Source: Pseudomonadales bacterium (lineage in GTDB: Bacteria; Pseudomonadota; Gammaproteobacteria; Pseudomonadales; Azotimanducaceae). From it: 47,573 nt of DNA. The stretch is from positions 51,948 to 99,520 of the forward strand of contig JAGWBM010000001.1 in assembly GCA_021295895.1 (NCBI GenBank), in the 5' to 3' direction. Position numbers and translations under genes: made by a program. The notes beneath the pieces were generated by a model, which did no database searches, was not told where the DNA came from, and saw only the letters and a list, made by a program, of their open reading frames with translations. This document shows, in pieces, positions 28,002 to 36,526 of the stretch; the stretch's first letter is position 1, and every line of letters begins with the position of its first letter.

Positions 28002-28994
28002 ATGCCACAGTCGGCAACCGAGTTTCTCACTCCTCGACACATCGACGTCGACGAGGTGAGCGACACCCATGCCCGGGTGACGCTGGAACCGCTTGAGCGT
28101 GGCTTCGGCCACACTCTTGGCAACACCCTGCGGCGCATCCTGCTGTCGTCCATGCCCGGTGCGGCGATCACGGAAGTCCAGATTCGTGGCGTGGAGCACG
28201 AATACACCGCCATGGACGGTGTACAAGAGGATGTGATCGACATCCTGTTGAATCTCAAGGGCGTTGCCGTTCGCCTGCCCGGCGGCGACGCCGCGACCAT
28301 TCGACTGACCAAAAACGGTCCGGGAGAGGTCATGGCAGGCGACTTCCAACTCACCGGCGATGTGGAAATCGCGAACCCAGATCACGTCATCTGCACCCTG
28401 AACGAGAACGGTAGCATCGAGTTGGAAGCCAAGGTCACCCGGGGCCGGGGTTACCAGCCCGTGGAGTACAAGACCGAAGAGGAAGAGGAAACCCGACCAA
28501 TCGGTGTCCTTCGTCTCGACGCCAGTTACAGCCCGATGCGACGGGTCGCGTACACGGTGGAGAGCGCTCGGGTCGAACAACGCACCGACCTAGACAAGCT
28601 CATTCTCGACATCGAGTCCAACGGTACGATCGACCCGGAGCAGGCGATCCGTCGCGCCGCTACCATTCTGCAGCAGCAACTGGCGGTGTTCGTCGACTTC
28701 GACAAGGAAGGCGAGACAACCGTCGAGGAAGAAAAGGACGAGGTAGATCCGATACTGCTACGTCCCGTTGACGATCTCGAACTGACGGTTCGCTCGGCGA
28801 ACTGCCTAAAGGCGGAACACATCTACTACATCGGAGACCTGATCCAGCGCACCGAGGTCGAGTTGCTAAAGACGCCGAACCTCGGCCGCAAGTCGCTCAC
28901 CGAGATCAAGGATGTACTCGCGTCCCGGGGCCTTGGTCTCGGCATGCGGATCGAGAAGTGGCCGCCCGCGAGCCTGCGCGAAGGAGTGTCCTGA
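28002..28994 (+). CDS. rpoA: RNA polymerase subunit alpha
   Basis: 330 residues, the usual length. N-terminal dimerisation domain with [21 protein letters not shown]; acidic linker (EEEKDEVD); C-terminal domain with [20 protein letters not shown] and [17 protein letters not shown], the UP-element and activator surface. ATG preceded by GGAGGAAATCC; in-frame upstream sequence lies inside rpsD. Confidence 0.98.
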   Translation: MPQSATEFLTPRHIDVDEVSDTHARVTLEPLERGFGHTLGNTLRRILLSSMPGAAITEVQIRGVEHEYTAMDGVQEDVIDILLNLKGVAVRLPGGDAATIRLTKNGPGEVMAGDFQLTGDVEIANPDHVICTLNENGSIELEAKVTRGRGYQPVEYKTEEEEETRPIGVLRLDASYSPMRRVAYTVESARVEQRTDLDKLILDIESNGTIDPEQAIRRAATILQQQLAVFVDFDKEGETTVEEEKDEVDPILLRPVDDLELTVRSANCLKAEHIYYIGDLIQRTEVELLKTPNLGRKSLTEIKDVLASRGLGLGMRIEKWPPASLREGVS

Positions 28995-29019
28995 CGGACC
29001 TTGAGAAGGACGACTGACC

Positions 29020-29415
29020 GTGAGACATCGAAAGAGCGGACGACAACTGAACCGCACCAGCGCGCATCGAAAGGCGATGTTCGCCAACATGTCCGCATCG
29101 CTTTTCGAGCACGAAGTCATCAAGACGACCGTGCCCAAGGCGAAGGAGCTCCGGCGTGTAGCCGAGCCTTTGATTACCCTCGCCAAGAACGACAGCGTCG
29201 CCAATCGGCGCCTTGCCTTTAGCCGACTACGCAGCAAGGCGGCCGTCGGCAAGCTCTTCTCGGAACTCGGGCCCCGCTACGAAGACCGGCCCGGCGGTTA
29301 CACGCGGATCTTGAGAGCCGGCTTCCGGCAAGGCGATGCCGCGCCGATGGCCTACATCGAATTGGTCGGCCGGGAACTCGAGGACGACGAAGAGGACCTC
29401 GAAGAAGAGGAATAG
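29020..29415 (+). CDS. rplQ: 50S ribosomal protein L17 with acidic tail
   Basis: 131 residues. [20 protein letters not shown] start and [20 protein letters not shown] are conserved, and [20 protein letters not shown] follows. The last 15 or so residues ([13 protein letters not shown]) are an extra acidic tail. GTG start 25 nt after rpoA; last gene of the ribosomal run. Confidence 0.96.
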   Translation: MRHRKSGRQLNRTSAHRKAMFANMSASLFEHEVIKTTVPKAKELRRVAEPLITLAKNDSVANRRLAFSRLRSKAAVGKLFSELGPRYEDRPGGYTRILRAGFRQGDAAPMAYIELVGRELEDDEEDLEEEE

Positions 29416-29438
29416 CGCTGGCGCGGGTTCGTCTCGAC

Positions 29439-29459
29439 GGGCCGCCGCAAGGGCGGCCC
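29439..29459. terminator. GC stem-loop between convergent rplQ and sulfatase genes
   Basis: GGGCCGCC (29439-29446) pairs with GGCGGCCC (29452-29459), loop GCAAG, followed by CTAC. It is a member of repeat family 2 and lies in the 78-nt gap between convergent genes. It could block transcription from both sides, but there is no T-tract. Confidence 0.45.
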
Positions 29460-29493
29460 CTACGACGCACGGGGGACCGTTCGTTAGCTATAG

Positions 29494-31026
29494 CTAGGGA
29501 GGACCGGCGTAGGGTTCGAGTTCATAGCGACACGGCTGCTCCATCAATCTCGGGTCATCCTGCTCCTCGAGGATCGCAAGGAGGCGGGCCTCCATCAGAC
29601 CCCGCACGTTCGCGTATCGAGGATCCTCGGCCACGTTGTTCATGTAGTCCGGGTCTTCGTTGAGATCGTAGAGTTCCTCCCGCGGTCGCTTCCCGAAAGC
29701 CAAGTCGTATAGCGGCTCGACATCGAGTTCCTCGCGGTGATGGATCATCCATGCCTTGGTCGGACTGGCGTCGAAGTCCGCGTAGGCCGCGAAGGTGTTC
29801 GAGGCAAGCGTCGGGTAGTCGGGTGCCTGCGCTCGAGGGTCGTCGAGTCCCTTGGGGTCGCCCATCGGCCAACGATCCGGCTCGAAGTTGACGATATAGA
29901 TGAAATCCTTCGTCCGTAGTGACCGCTGCGGATACGGCAGATGGCCTTCACGGGCAAACGCGACATGACGCTCCCGACCCGTGACGACGCAATCGCGGGA
30001 AGCGTCAACCTGGCCGCTGCCGGGGGCTTCAAGGATCGGTATGAGGCTCCTGCCCGTCATGCTGTCGGGGATGTTGATGCCGCCGGCTTCGCAAAACGTC
30101 GGCCCCAAGTCCATCAGGTTCACGAAGTCGTCGACGACCCGGCCCGCGCGGGTACGCTCGGGCCACCGCACCGCCAGGGCAACTTCGCAGCCGATGTCGT
30201 ACAAGTTGCACTTGGCCCGCGGCATGCCGGGGATGCCGTGATCGCCGCTAACCACGACCAGTGTGTTGTCCCACTCGCCGATGGCGACTAGCTCTTCGCA
30301 CAGAATGCCCAAGCCCTTGTCGAGGGCCTGACACTCGCCGAGATAGTCGGCGGCGTCTTCCCGGATTTCGTGTACATCCGGCAGAAATCCCGGCAACCTG
30401 CCCTCCAGAGCATCCGGCTCGATCCCCCACAACGCCTTTCCGGAACCGCGTTCCCACGTTCGGTGGGTATTCGTCGGTCCCCACCAATAGCAGAACGGCC
30501 GATCATTCGCTCGCGCGGCGAGGAACGCGCGAAAGTTCTCCCGAGTCTCGTCGTAAAGCGCCTGCTTCGCACCTTCGGTACCGAGCGTCGCCGCGTTGGC
30601 CGTGACCCAATGCGAGAACTGATTGAAGTCCCGACCGGCCGGCTCGTAGCGCGTGCGGGCTGCACCGATCGGTGCATTGAGGGTCCTTCCCGGGCTCCAA
30701 ACCTTGTACTGGTAGCCGACGAAATAGCCGTTCTTCTCCAGTTCGAGGGGAAACGTCGGAATTGTCTCGTCCCAAACCGCGCCCTGCAGGATCGCGCCGA
30801 GACCCGTCTGCCAGAAGTACTGGCCCGCCAGGATGGAACTGCGACAGGGGGTGCAGGATGGCGCGGGAACCAGGGCGTTCAGGAACAGCGCGCCCTCGGC
30901 GGCGATCCGGTCGAAGTTCGGGGTCTCGATCAGTTCGTTCAGGGATCCCGGGCCTTCGTGCTTGGCGTAGGCACGGGCGTAACGACCCCAATCGTCCGCA
31001 AAGGCAAAGAGAATGTTGGGTCGCAT
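29494..31026 (-). CDS. Type I sulfatase
   Basis: 510 residues. N-terminal MRPNILFAFADDWGR with the metal Asp pair and the active-site CTPCRSSILAG (about residues 57-67), matching CXPXR in which Cys becomes formylglycine. Later VVSGDHGIPGMPRAKC is the usual metal and sulfate-binding region. No signal peptide, so it looks cytoplasmic unless exported another way. The ATG at 31026 shares a base with the lipB TGA (TGATG), so it is translationally coupled; a GTG three codons upstream is possible. The substrate is unknown. No sulfatase-maturing enzyme is visible in this window. Confidence 0.9.
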   Translation of the reverse strand: MRPNILFAFADDWGRYARAYAKHEGPGSLNELIETPNFDRIAAEGALFLNALVPAPSCTPCRSSILAGQYFWQTGLGAILQGAVWDETIPTFPLELEKNGYFVGYQYKVWSPGRTLNAPIGAARTRYEPAGRDFNQFSHWVTANAATLGTEGAKQALYDETRENFRAFLAARANDRPFCYWWGPTNTHRTWERGSGKALWGIEPDALEGRLPGFLPDVHEIREDAADYLGECQALDKGLGILCEELVAIGEWDNTLVVVSGDHGIPGMPRAKCNLYDIGCEVALAVRWPERTRAGRVVDDFVNLMDLGPTFCEAGGINIPDSMTGRSLIPILEAPGSGQVDASRDCVVTGRERHVAFAREGHLPYPQRSLRTKDFIYIVNFEPDRWPMGDPKGLDDPRAQAPDYPTLASNTFAAYADFDASPTKAWMIHHREELDVEPLYDLAFGKRPREELYDLNEDPDYMNNVAEDPRYANVRGLMEARLLAILEEQDDPRLMEQPCRYELEPYAGPP

Positions 31027-31718
31027 CAAACGCACGACCTACCCGATGGCGTGCCTGGCGCCAGGACCGAGCAGGCGTGCAGTCCGACTACGGGGTCGAC
31101 CCGGTCGAAGCCGTATTGCGTCGCCAGCTTGTCGACCAACCGGGGCGTCACTTCCGCCACGGAACATCCACCCGTCAACGCGGCCATCGTCGTCACGCCG
31201 GTGCCCATCAGGCCGCACGGAACGATGCGGGCGTATGGCGTCAGATCCACATCGACGTTGAGGCTCAAGCCGTGGTAGCTGTATCCACGGCGTACCCGCA
31301 ACCCCAACGCCGCGATCTTGTCCCGACCCACGTAAACGCCCGGCGCGTCCGGACGGCCCGCCGCAGCGATACCGTAGTCGGCGAGCAACGCGACTATGCT
31401 GGCTTCGATGTTGCGAACCAGGGTACGCACACTCAAGCCCAACCGTCTCAGGTCGAACATCAGGTAGCCCACGATTTGGCCGGGGCCGTGATAGGTCACC
31501 TGGCCGCCGCGGTCGCTCTGAACGACGGGAATGTCACCTGGCGCCAGCAGGAATTCCTCCCGCCCCGCTTGGCCCTGCGTGAACACCGGTGCATGCTCGG
31601 TAAGCCACAATTCATCCGCGGTTGTTTCACCTCGGGCATCGGTGAACGTGCGCATCGCCCGAAACACCTTCTCGTAGGCGGTGTCGCACCCGAGATTCCT
31701 GACAACAAGACGTGTCAC
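31026..31718 (-). CDS. lipB: Octanoyltransferase LipB
   Basis: 230 residues. DRGGQVTYHGPGQIVGY (about 69-85) is the substrate site; the catalytic Cys lies in IVPCGLMGTG (about 168) and the partner Lys in GRDKIAALG (about 133). Transfers octanoyl from acyl carrier protein to lipoyl domains, which LipA then sulfurates. GTG start. The usual neighbours ybeD and lipA are absent; a repeat element fills the gap to dacA. Confidence 0.95.
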   Translation of the reverse strand: MTRLVVRNLGCDTAYEKVFRAMRTFTDARGETTADELWLTEHAPVFTQGQAGREEFLLAPGDIPVVQSDRGGQVTYHGPGQIVGYLMFDLRRLGLSVRTLVRNIEASIVALLADYGIAAAGRPDAPGVYVGRDKIAALGLRVRRGYSYHGLSLNVDVDLTPYARIVPCGLMGTGVTTMAALTGGCSVAEVTPRLVDKLATQYGFDRVDPVVGLHACSVLAPGTPSGRSCV

Positions 31719-31735
31719 TGGTCTGCATCACCCAT

Positions 31736-31810
31736 AAGCGCGCCTCATGGCTGCGGCGCTTCGCACTCGCTGTGCGCCGACGCCGCCTCCGGCCCAGCCA
31801 CTCCGACCGA
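31736..31810 (-). repeat. Dispersed repeat element, copy 4
   Basis: Minus strand reads GGTCGGAGTGGCTGGGCCGG, AGGCGGCGTCGGCGCACAGCG and then a degenerate tail. Lies between lipB and dacA, where ybeD would be expected. The rest of the 233-nt gap shows no gene. Confidence 0.75.
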
Positions 31811-31951
31811 TGATAGTGCCAGTGTGCCGCGTCCGAAATAACATGACATCGTCCGCGCCGAACAACCAACCGGGTGGCTTGGCTTAGTACTCGTTTTGAG
31901 GGCGGCACATCCTCGCTATAGGGTCACGGCTATTCGGAATCGGAACCCTAG

Positions 31952-33229
31952 TTAGGACTCCGTTGGCGCATCGGTATCCAGCGGTACATCGGGGTCCGTC
32001 GGCGCATCGGCTTTCGGCGATGTGCCGGGGTTCGGCGCTTTCTCTTCGTCGGAATCGGAGAACAGGCCACTCACAAACCGCTCCAGGTCGTCACCCCGGC
32101 GCGAGAAAAACCCGGCCTCGGGAACCGCCGTCTGGGCCAGCAGACTACGCTCGGCCAAGACCTCATCGTCGAGTGTGACCCGAACCACGCCCAACGTATC
32201 ACCCTCGGCAATGGGCGCCTCGATGCCGTCCGGGATGTCGAGAACGGCGCTGAGATCATCGTAGCGACCACGGGGTACGGTTATGCGGATCGGTGCGTCG
32301 ATGCCCACAGTCACTTCCTCTACCGTCCCGTACCATACCCTCGGCGTGGCGAGCGGTTCCCCGCCACCGTAGAGATCGTGGGTCTCAAAATACCGAAAAC
32401 CGTAGGCAAGGAGCTTTTGGGTATCGCGCAGTCGATCCTCGTCGTTCTCGGACCCCATGACGGCGGCGATCAAGCGCGTTCCTTCGCGAAGCGCAGCAGC
32501 AACCAAGCAATAGCCAGCCGCCTCGGTCATACCCGTCTTGACGCCATCCACGGATTTGTCGCGCCACAGCAACCGGTTGCGGTTCACCTGCGGACGTTCG
32601 ATCTCGCCGTATTGGAACGACTTCTCCGAATACATGCGATAGTGATCCGGAAATCGCTCGATGAGCGCGGCCGACAGGATGGCCATGTCCTTGGCTGAGG
32701 AGTAGTGGCCGTCGTCGGGCAGTCCCGACGCGTTCACGAACCGGGACGCGGTCATCCCGAGATCCTTCGCATGCATATTCATCATGTCCGCGAACGCGTC
32801 TTCGGCGCCGGCTATGTATTCCGCAACCGCAACGCTTGCGTCGTTGCCGGAGACGATGATGATCCCCCGCAATAGATCGTTCAGCGAAACCTCAGTTCCC
32901 TCGCGGACGAACATCTTCGAACCACTGGTGCGCCATGCCTTGACGCTTATGGGCACTTGGTCGTCGAGGGCGATGCGTCCAGCCGACAACTCCGCAGCCG
33001 CCACGAAACTCGTCATGATCTTGGTGAGACTCGCCGGCGGCAACGGCTCGTCGCTGTCGCGCTCGGCCAGCACCGTTCGTGTTTGACCGTCCATGAGGAT
33101 ATAGCTCTTGGCGGAAATCGAAGGCGGATCCGGGACGATGGCGGGTGCGCCTTGAACGGTCGCGGTTACCAAGATGACCACCGTGGCCGCAACCGTTCGT
33201 ATTCTGCGCGCAGACGCGGATGTACTCAT
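31952..33229 (-). CDS. dacA: D-alanyl-D-alanine carboxypeptidase (PBP5/6 type)
   Basis: 425 residues. Leader about 1-28. Active-site motifs S67-LT-K70, S127-G-N129 and K231-T-G233 are complete. Trims the terminal D-Ala of peptidoglycan pentapeptides. After the beta-rich domain the amphipathic anchor (FFSRRGDDLERFVSGLF) is followed by about 34 extra residues rich in Asp, Pro and Thr, so the usual membrane anchor is not at the very end. ATG with AGGAGTAAGCC upstream. First of a minus-strand run with lipB. Confidence 0.95.
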   Translation of the reverse strand: MSTSASARRIRTVAATVVILVTATVQGAPAIVPDPPSISAKSYILMDGQTRTVLAERDSDEPLPPASLTKIMTSFVAAAELSAGRIALDDQVPISVKAWRTSGSKMFVREGTEVSLNDLLRGIIIVSGNDASVAVAEYIAGAEDAFADMMNMHAKDLGMTASRFVNASGLPDDGHYSSAKDMAILSAALIERFPDHYRMYSEKSFQYGEIERPQVNRNRLLWRDKSVDGVKTGMTEAAGYCLVAAALREGTRLIAAVMGSENDEDRLRDTQKLLAYGFRYFETHDLYGGGEPLATPRVWYGTVEEVTVGIDAPIRITVPRGRYDDLSAVLDIPDGIEAPIAEGDTLGVVRVTLDDEVLAERSLLAQTAVPEAGFFSRRGDDLERFVSGLFSDSDEEKAPNPGTSPKADAPTDPDVPLDTDAPTES

Positions 33230-33275
33230 GGCTTACTCCTGAATCGACTGTTCCTGATTGGCTGCTTCCACTGGC

Positions 33276-34229
33276 TCACGGCGTCGCGGTGGCCGAATGG
33301 GCAACCGGAGAAACGCCCCGGGACCAAGGCGGGTATGCCGTCTCGGTAAGAATGACCGGCCTCGGCCGATCCGCGAAGACAAGCAAGGACTGTAGTCGTT
33401 CCGCTGCTTCGAATGTTGCGAACGGCCCGATCCGCACGGCGAAGGTGTCCTCCACCCGCACGACGAACGCGTTCCTGGACGTCAGGGCAGTGACTTCGTC
33501 CCGCGCACCACGTGCACTGGACGCGTTGGCGTAGATGCCTGTATCCACGAAGAACCGCGCGACGCGCGACGCACGTCGTTCGTCAGCCGCCGACGTTGCC
33601 GCCAGCGATTCGACACGTACCCGCGCCGTGCCCGTTCGCTCGAAACCAAGCTTCACGGCGGCGGCATAGGAAAGGTCGATGATCCGCTCCGGGTGGAAAG
33701 GTCCACGGTCGTTGATCCGGACGATCGAACTCTTGCCATTGTGCAGGTTGGTAACACGCGCATATGTGGGTATGGGCAAACTGCGGTGCGCCGCTGTCAA
33801 TTCGTACATGTCGTAGGGCTCCCCGCTCGACGTGGTTCGACCGTGGAACTTCGTGCCGTACCAAGACGCCCGTCCGACCTGGTCGTAACCCGCTGCGCTA
33901 TCCATGACCTGGTAGTGCTTGCCGAAAACCACGTAAGGGTTGTTGCCGCGCCGGCTCTTGGGATCGTTGCGCACGACGGGATCGGGCAAGTTGGCCAGCG
34001 ACGGCGGCGGCGCGGCCGGTGCCGAGTCCTTGATGATGACCGGGTCACTGGCCACCACCTTGGGTTCGGGCTCAACGGAAGCCGGTGTCGGAGCGGTGGC
34101 GCAACCGCCGACGACCACGGCCACGAGCGCTGCACCGCACGGGAAACGCCCGGCCAATTGCCGGACCCGCCAACGCACCGGCATGCGCGACCGGGATCCA
34201 TCCCGTGCCATGCGACGAGGAACCGTCAC
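33276..34229 (-). CDS. rlpA: Rare lipoprotein A, septal peptidoglycan transglycosylase
   Basis: 317 residues from the GTG that overlaps the mltB stop (GTGA). Lipobox VVVGGC with the acylated Cys at 43; ATG at 34184 would give a more usual 28-residue leader. Double-psi barrel with GRASWYGTKFHGRTTSSGE and VRINDRGPFHPERIIDLS (Asp and His of the lytic site), then a C-terminal SPOR domain (FAVRIGPFATFEAAERL) for binding denuded septal glycan. A Pro/Ala linker follows the lipobox. Confidence 0.93.
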   Translation of the reverse strand: MTVPRRMARDGSRSRMPVRWRVRQLAGRFPCGAALVAVVVGGCATAPTPASVEPEPKVVASDPVIIKDSAPAAPPPSLANLPDPVVRNDPKSRRGNNPYVVFGKHYQVMDSAAGYDQVGRASWYGTKFHGRTTSSGEPYDMYELTAAHRSLPIPTYARVTNLHNGKSSIVRINDRGPFHPERIIDLSYAAAVKLGFERTGTARVRVESLAATSAADERRASRVARFFVDTGIYANASSARGARDEVTALTSRNAFVVRVEDTFAVRIGPFATFEAAERLQSLLVFADRPRPVILTETAYPPWSRGVSPVAHSATATP

Positions 34230-35251
34230 TGTCGACTCGCGCCCTCGAAGCCCGACCGGATTGCTTCGCTCAACTGCAATACCGCGAGCGCGTACATTGC
34301 ACTTCGGTTGTACCGGGTGATCACGTAGAAATCGTGTCGTGCCAGCCAGTACTCCCGGCTCGCCGCCAACTCCATCGTGAACAAGGCTGCCTTTTCCGCA
34401 TCTTCAATCGCGTTCGGCACAACGGCACCCCGCTTCCGCAGTTCGCTCACGGTATGCGTGAGTTCCAGACCGGTATCGGCAAGCTCGAGTACCCGATCAT
34501 CGCCAATCTCGACCCGGACGGCCGCCGGTTCTTCGCCCTTCCACCCGTGCCGTGCGAAGTAGTTGGCGACGCTGCCGATCGCATCCGTTTTGTTCGACCA
34601 GATGTCGCGACGGCCATCGCCGTCGAAGTCGACCGCGTAGTTTCGGTAGCTCGACGAGATGAACTGTCCGTAGCCCATGGCGCCTGCGTACGAACCCACG
34701 GGGGCGAAGGGATCCTTGTCCTCCTCCCGGACCAAGAGTAGGAATTCGGTCAACTCGCTTTTGAAGAACGCGGCCCGTCGCGGGTAGTCGAACGCCAGGG
34801 TCGCCAGCGCGTCGATGACGCGGTGACTGCCGAGAATTCGACCGTAGAAAGTCTCCACGCCGATGATGGCGACCACGATTTCAGCCGGTACGCCGTAGCG
34901 ATCCCTCGCGGCGTCGAGGGCTTCCCGATGTGTTTTCCAAAACTCGACACCCCCGGCGGTGCGCTTGTCCGTGAGGAAGATCCCCCGGTATTGGTGCCAA
35001 GCCAGTGCCTTCTCGGCGGGTCTCGAGATCTTGCGGATCACCTCGGCGCTTTTTTCGGCACCCGTGAACACGTCGACCAGCCAATCCCTGTGGAAACCGT
35101 GTTCGGACACGAGCCCGTCGATATAGTCAACGACCTCCGCCCGGGTCGAGTAGTCGGCCCGTACGCACCCGGCGGGGAAGGCGAGAACCGCAGCGAGGAT
35201 CGCACGGCACGCCAGGGAGCGAATTCCGGACTGTTCCATTGCCGGTAGCAC
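34226..35251 (-). CDS. mltB: Membrane-bound lytic murein transglycosylase B
   Basis: 341 residues. Lipobox FPAGC with Cys 29 marks an outer-membrane lipoprotein. Catalytic Glu 133 lies in AIIGVETFYGR; GYGQFISSSYRNYAVDFDGD carries the fold and metal-loop region. Cleaves the glycan MurNAc-GlcNAc bond. GTG start with AAAGGAGG 10 nt upstream; an ATG four codons later is the alternative. Overlaps rlpA. Confidence 0.94.
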   Translation of the reverse strand: MLPAMEQSGIRSLACRAILAAVLAFPAGCVRADYSTRAEVVDYIDGLVSEHGFHRDWLVDVFTGAEKSAEVIRKISRPAEKALAWHQYRGIFLTDKRTAGGVEFWKTHREALDAARDRYGVPAEIVVAIIGVETFYGRILGSHRVIDALATLAFDYPRRAAFFKSELTEFLLLVREEDKDPFAPVGSYAGAMGYGQFISSSYRNYAVDFDGDGRRDIWSNKTDAIGSVANYFARHGWKGEEPAAVRVEIGDDRVLELADTGLELTHTVSELRKRGAVVPNAIEDAEKAALFTMELAASREYWLARHDFYVITRYNRSAMYALAVLQLSEAIRSGFEGASRQ

Positions 35252-35292
35252 CTATCGAGGTCCTCCTTTACCAGTGCTTCTACTAGCGCGTC

Positions 35293-35395
35293 TCCGGAGT
35301 ACCGGAGTCGTCCTCGACGGGCTGCCGCTAGCGGCGAATCCGACGACCTCCTAGTCTACTTGAACAAACGCCGGCGTTGTGACGGCAACAACGCC
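35293..35395 (-). terminator. Two inverted repeats in the mltB-rodA gap
   Basis: The 150-nt gap holds CTCCGG-AGTA-CCGGAG near 35294 and, just after the rodA stop on the minus strand, an 8-bp stem GGCGTTGT/ACAACGCC (35373-35395). A weak T-rich run follows it. It may attenuate or end the rodA transcript. A segment near 35312 (TCGACGGGCTGCCGC) resembles the family 2 copy at 29436. Confidence 0.4.
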
Positions 35396-35401
35396 CCCTT
35401 G

Positions 35402-36523
35402 CTACCGGTTCCCATGCGCATAGATGGACATGACGATGCCGAAACCGAGCGACAGCGTTACCGCCGACGTGCCTCCATAGCTGACCAAGGGAAGCGGTAC
35501 ACCGACCACCGGCAGAAGCCCGGATACCATGCCGACGTTGACGAACACATAGGCGAAGAACACCAAGGTCAGACCACCAGCAGCCAATCGTCCGAACGTG
35601 TCCTGGGCTTCGGTTGCCATCAGCATGGCACGGGCCACCACGAGCAGGTAGAGAACCAGGAGCAAGGTGATGCCCACCAACCCGAGTTCCTCACCGATCA
35701 CCGCAATGATGAAGTCCGTTTGGCTCTCGGGCAGGAAATCGAGCTGGCTCTGGGTACCGTTGAACAGATCCTTCCCCGAGAACCCGCCTGAGCCGATGGC
35801 GGCCTTCGATTGAATGATGTTCCAGCCGGCATCCTGAGGTTGTCGCTCCGGATCGAGAAATGTCAGCACTCGCCCTTTCTGGTAAGGGGTCATGACGAAC
35901 CAAAGCGCCGGGGACGCAAGGGCGGCCAGCACTGTCATTCCACCCACGACACGCCAGCGAATGCCCGACATGACGATCACCGCAACACCGCCCGCCGCCA
36001 CCATCACCCCCGTGCCCAGGTCGGGTTGCGGCACGATCAGCGCGGTCGGCAAGATGCAAAGCGCAAGGGCCACCAGCACGTGGCGGATGCGCGGCGGCAG
36101 CGGCCGTGCGTGGAAGTACCAGGCAATCGCCAGCGGAGCCGCCAGTTTCATCAACTCGGAAGGCTGGAAGCTCGGAAGTCCCGGAAGATCGAGCCAACGT
36201 TGCGAACCCTTCGCGGTCGTGCCGAAGAGCAGCACGGCAATCAACAGCACGATTCCAAGAAGGTAGATCGCCGGAGCCCAACGCAGGTAGACCCGGGGGT
36301 TCAGTTGCGCGGCAACGACCATCACCGCGAAAGCGGCCCCGATGCGCAGCACCTGGCTGGCGAGCGTCCCGAGATCCCTGTGCGACGCGCTGTAGAGGAC
36401 CAGCAAACCGAAAGCAACGATTGAACCGAGTCCAAGCAGCAGCCAGGGGTCGAGACGCAGCCGGGTCAGCGCGCGCCCCGGGACACCGCCGATAGGGAGT
36501 GTGTGCGCGTAGTCCGAGGGCAC
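35402..36523 (-). CDS. mrdB: Rod-shape peptidoglycan glycosyltransferase RodA
   Basis: 373 residues, about ten membrane segments. SEDS-family signatures: QRWLDLPGLPSFQPSELMKL, KAAIGSGGFSGKDLF and ESQTDFIIAVIGEELGLVG with the catalytic Asp region, and VVGVPLPLVSYGGTS near the end. Polymerises glycan with PBP2 in the inner membrane. GTG start 3 nt after the mrdA stop. Confidence 0.97.
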   Translation of the reverse strand: MPSDYAHTLPIGGVPGRALTRLRLDPWLLLGLGSIVAFGLLVLYSASHRDLGTLASQVLRIGAAFAVMVVAAQLNPRVYLRWAPAIYLLGIVLLIAVLLFGTTAKGSQRWLDLPGLPSFQPSELMKLAAPLAIAWYFHARPLPPRIRHVLVALALCILPTALIVPQPDLGTGVMVAAGGVAVIVMSGIRWRVVGGMTVLAALASPALWFVMTPYQKGRVLTFLDPERQPQDAGWNIIQSKAAIGSGGFSGKDLFNGTQSQLDFLPESQTDFIIAVIGEELGLVGITLLLVLYLLVVARAMLMATEAQDTFGRLAAGGLTLVFFAYVFVNVGMVSGLLPVVGVPLPLVSYGGTSAVTLSLGFGIVMSIYAHGNR

Positions 36524-36526
36524 CGT

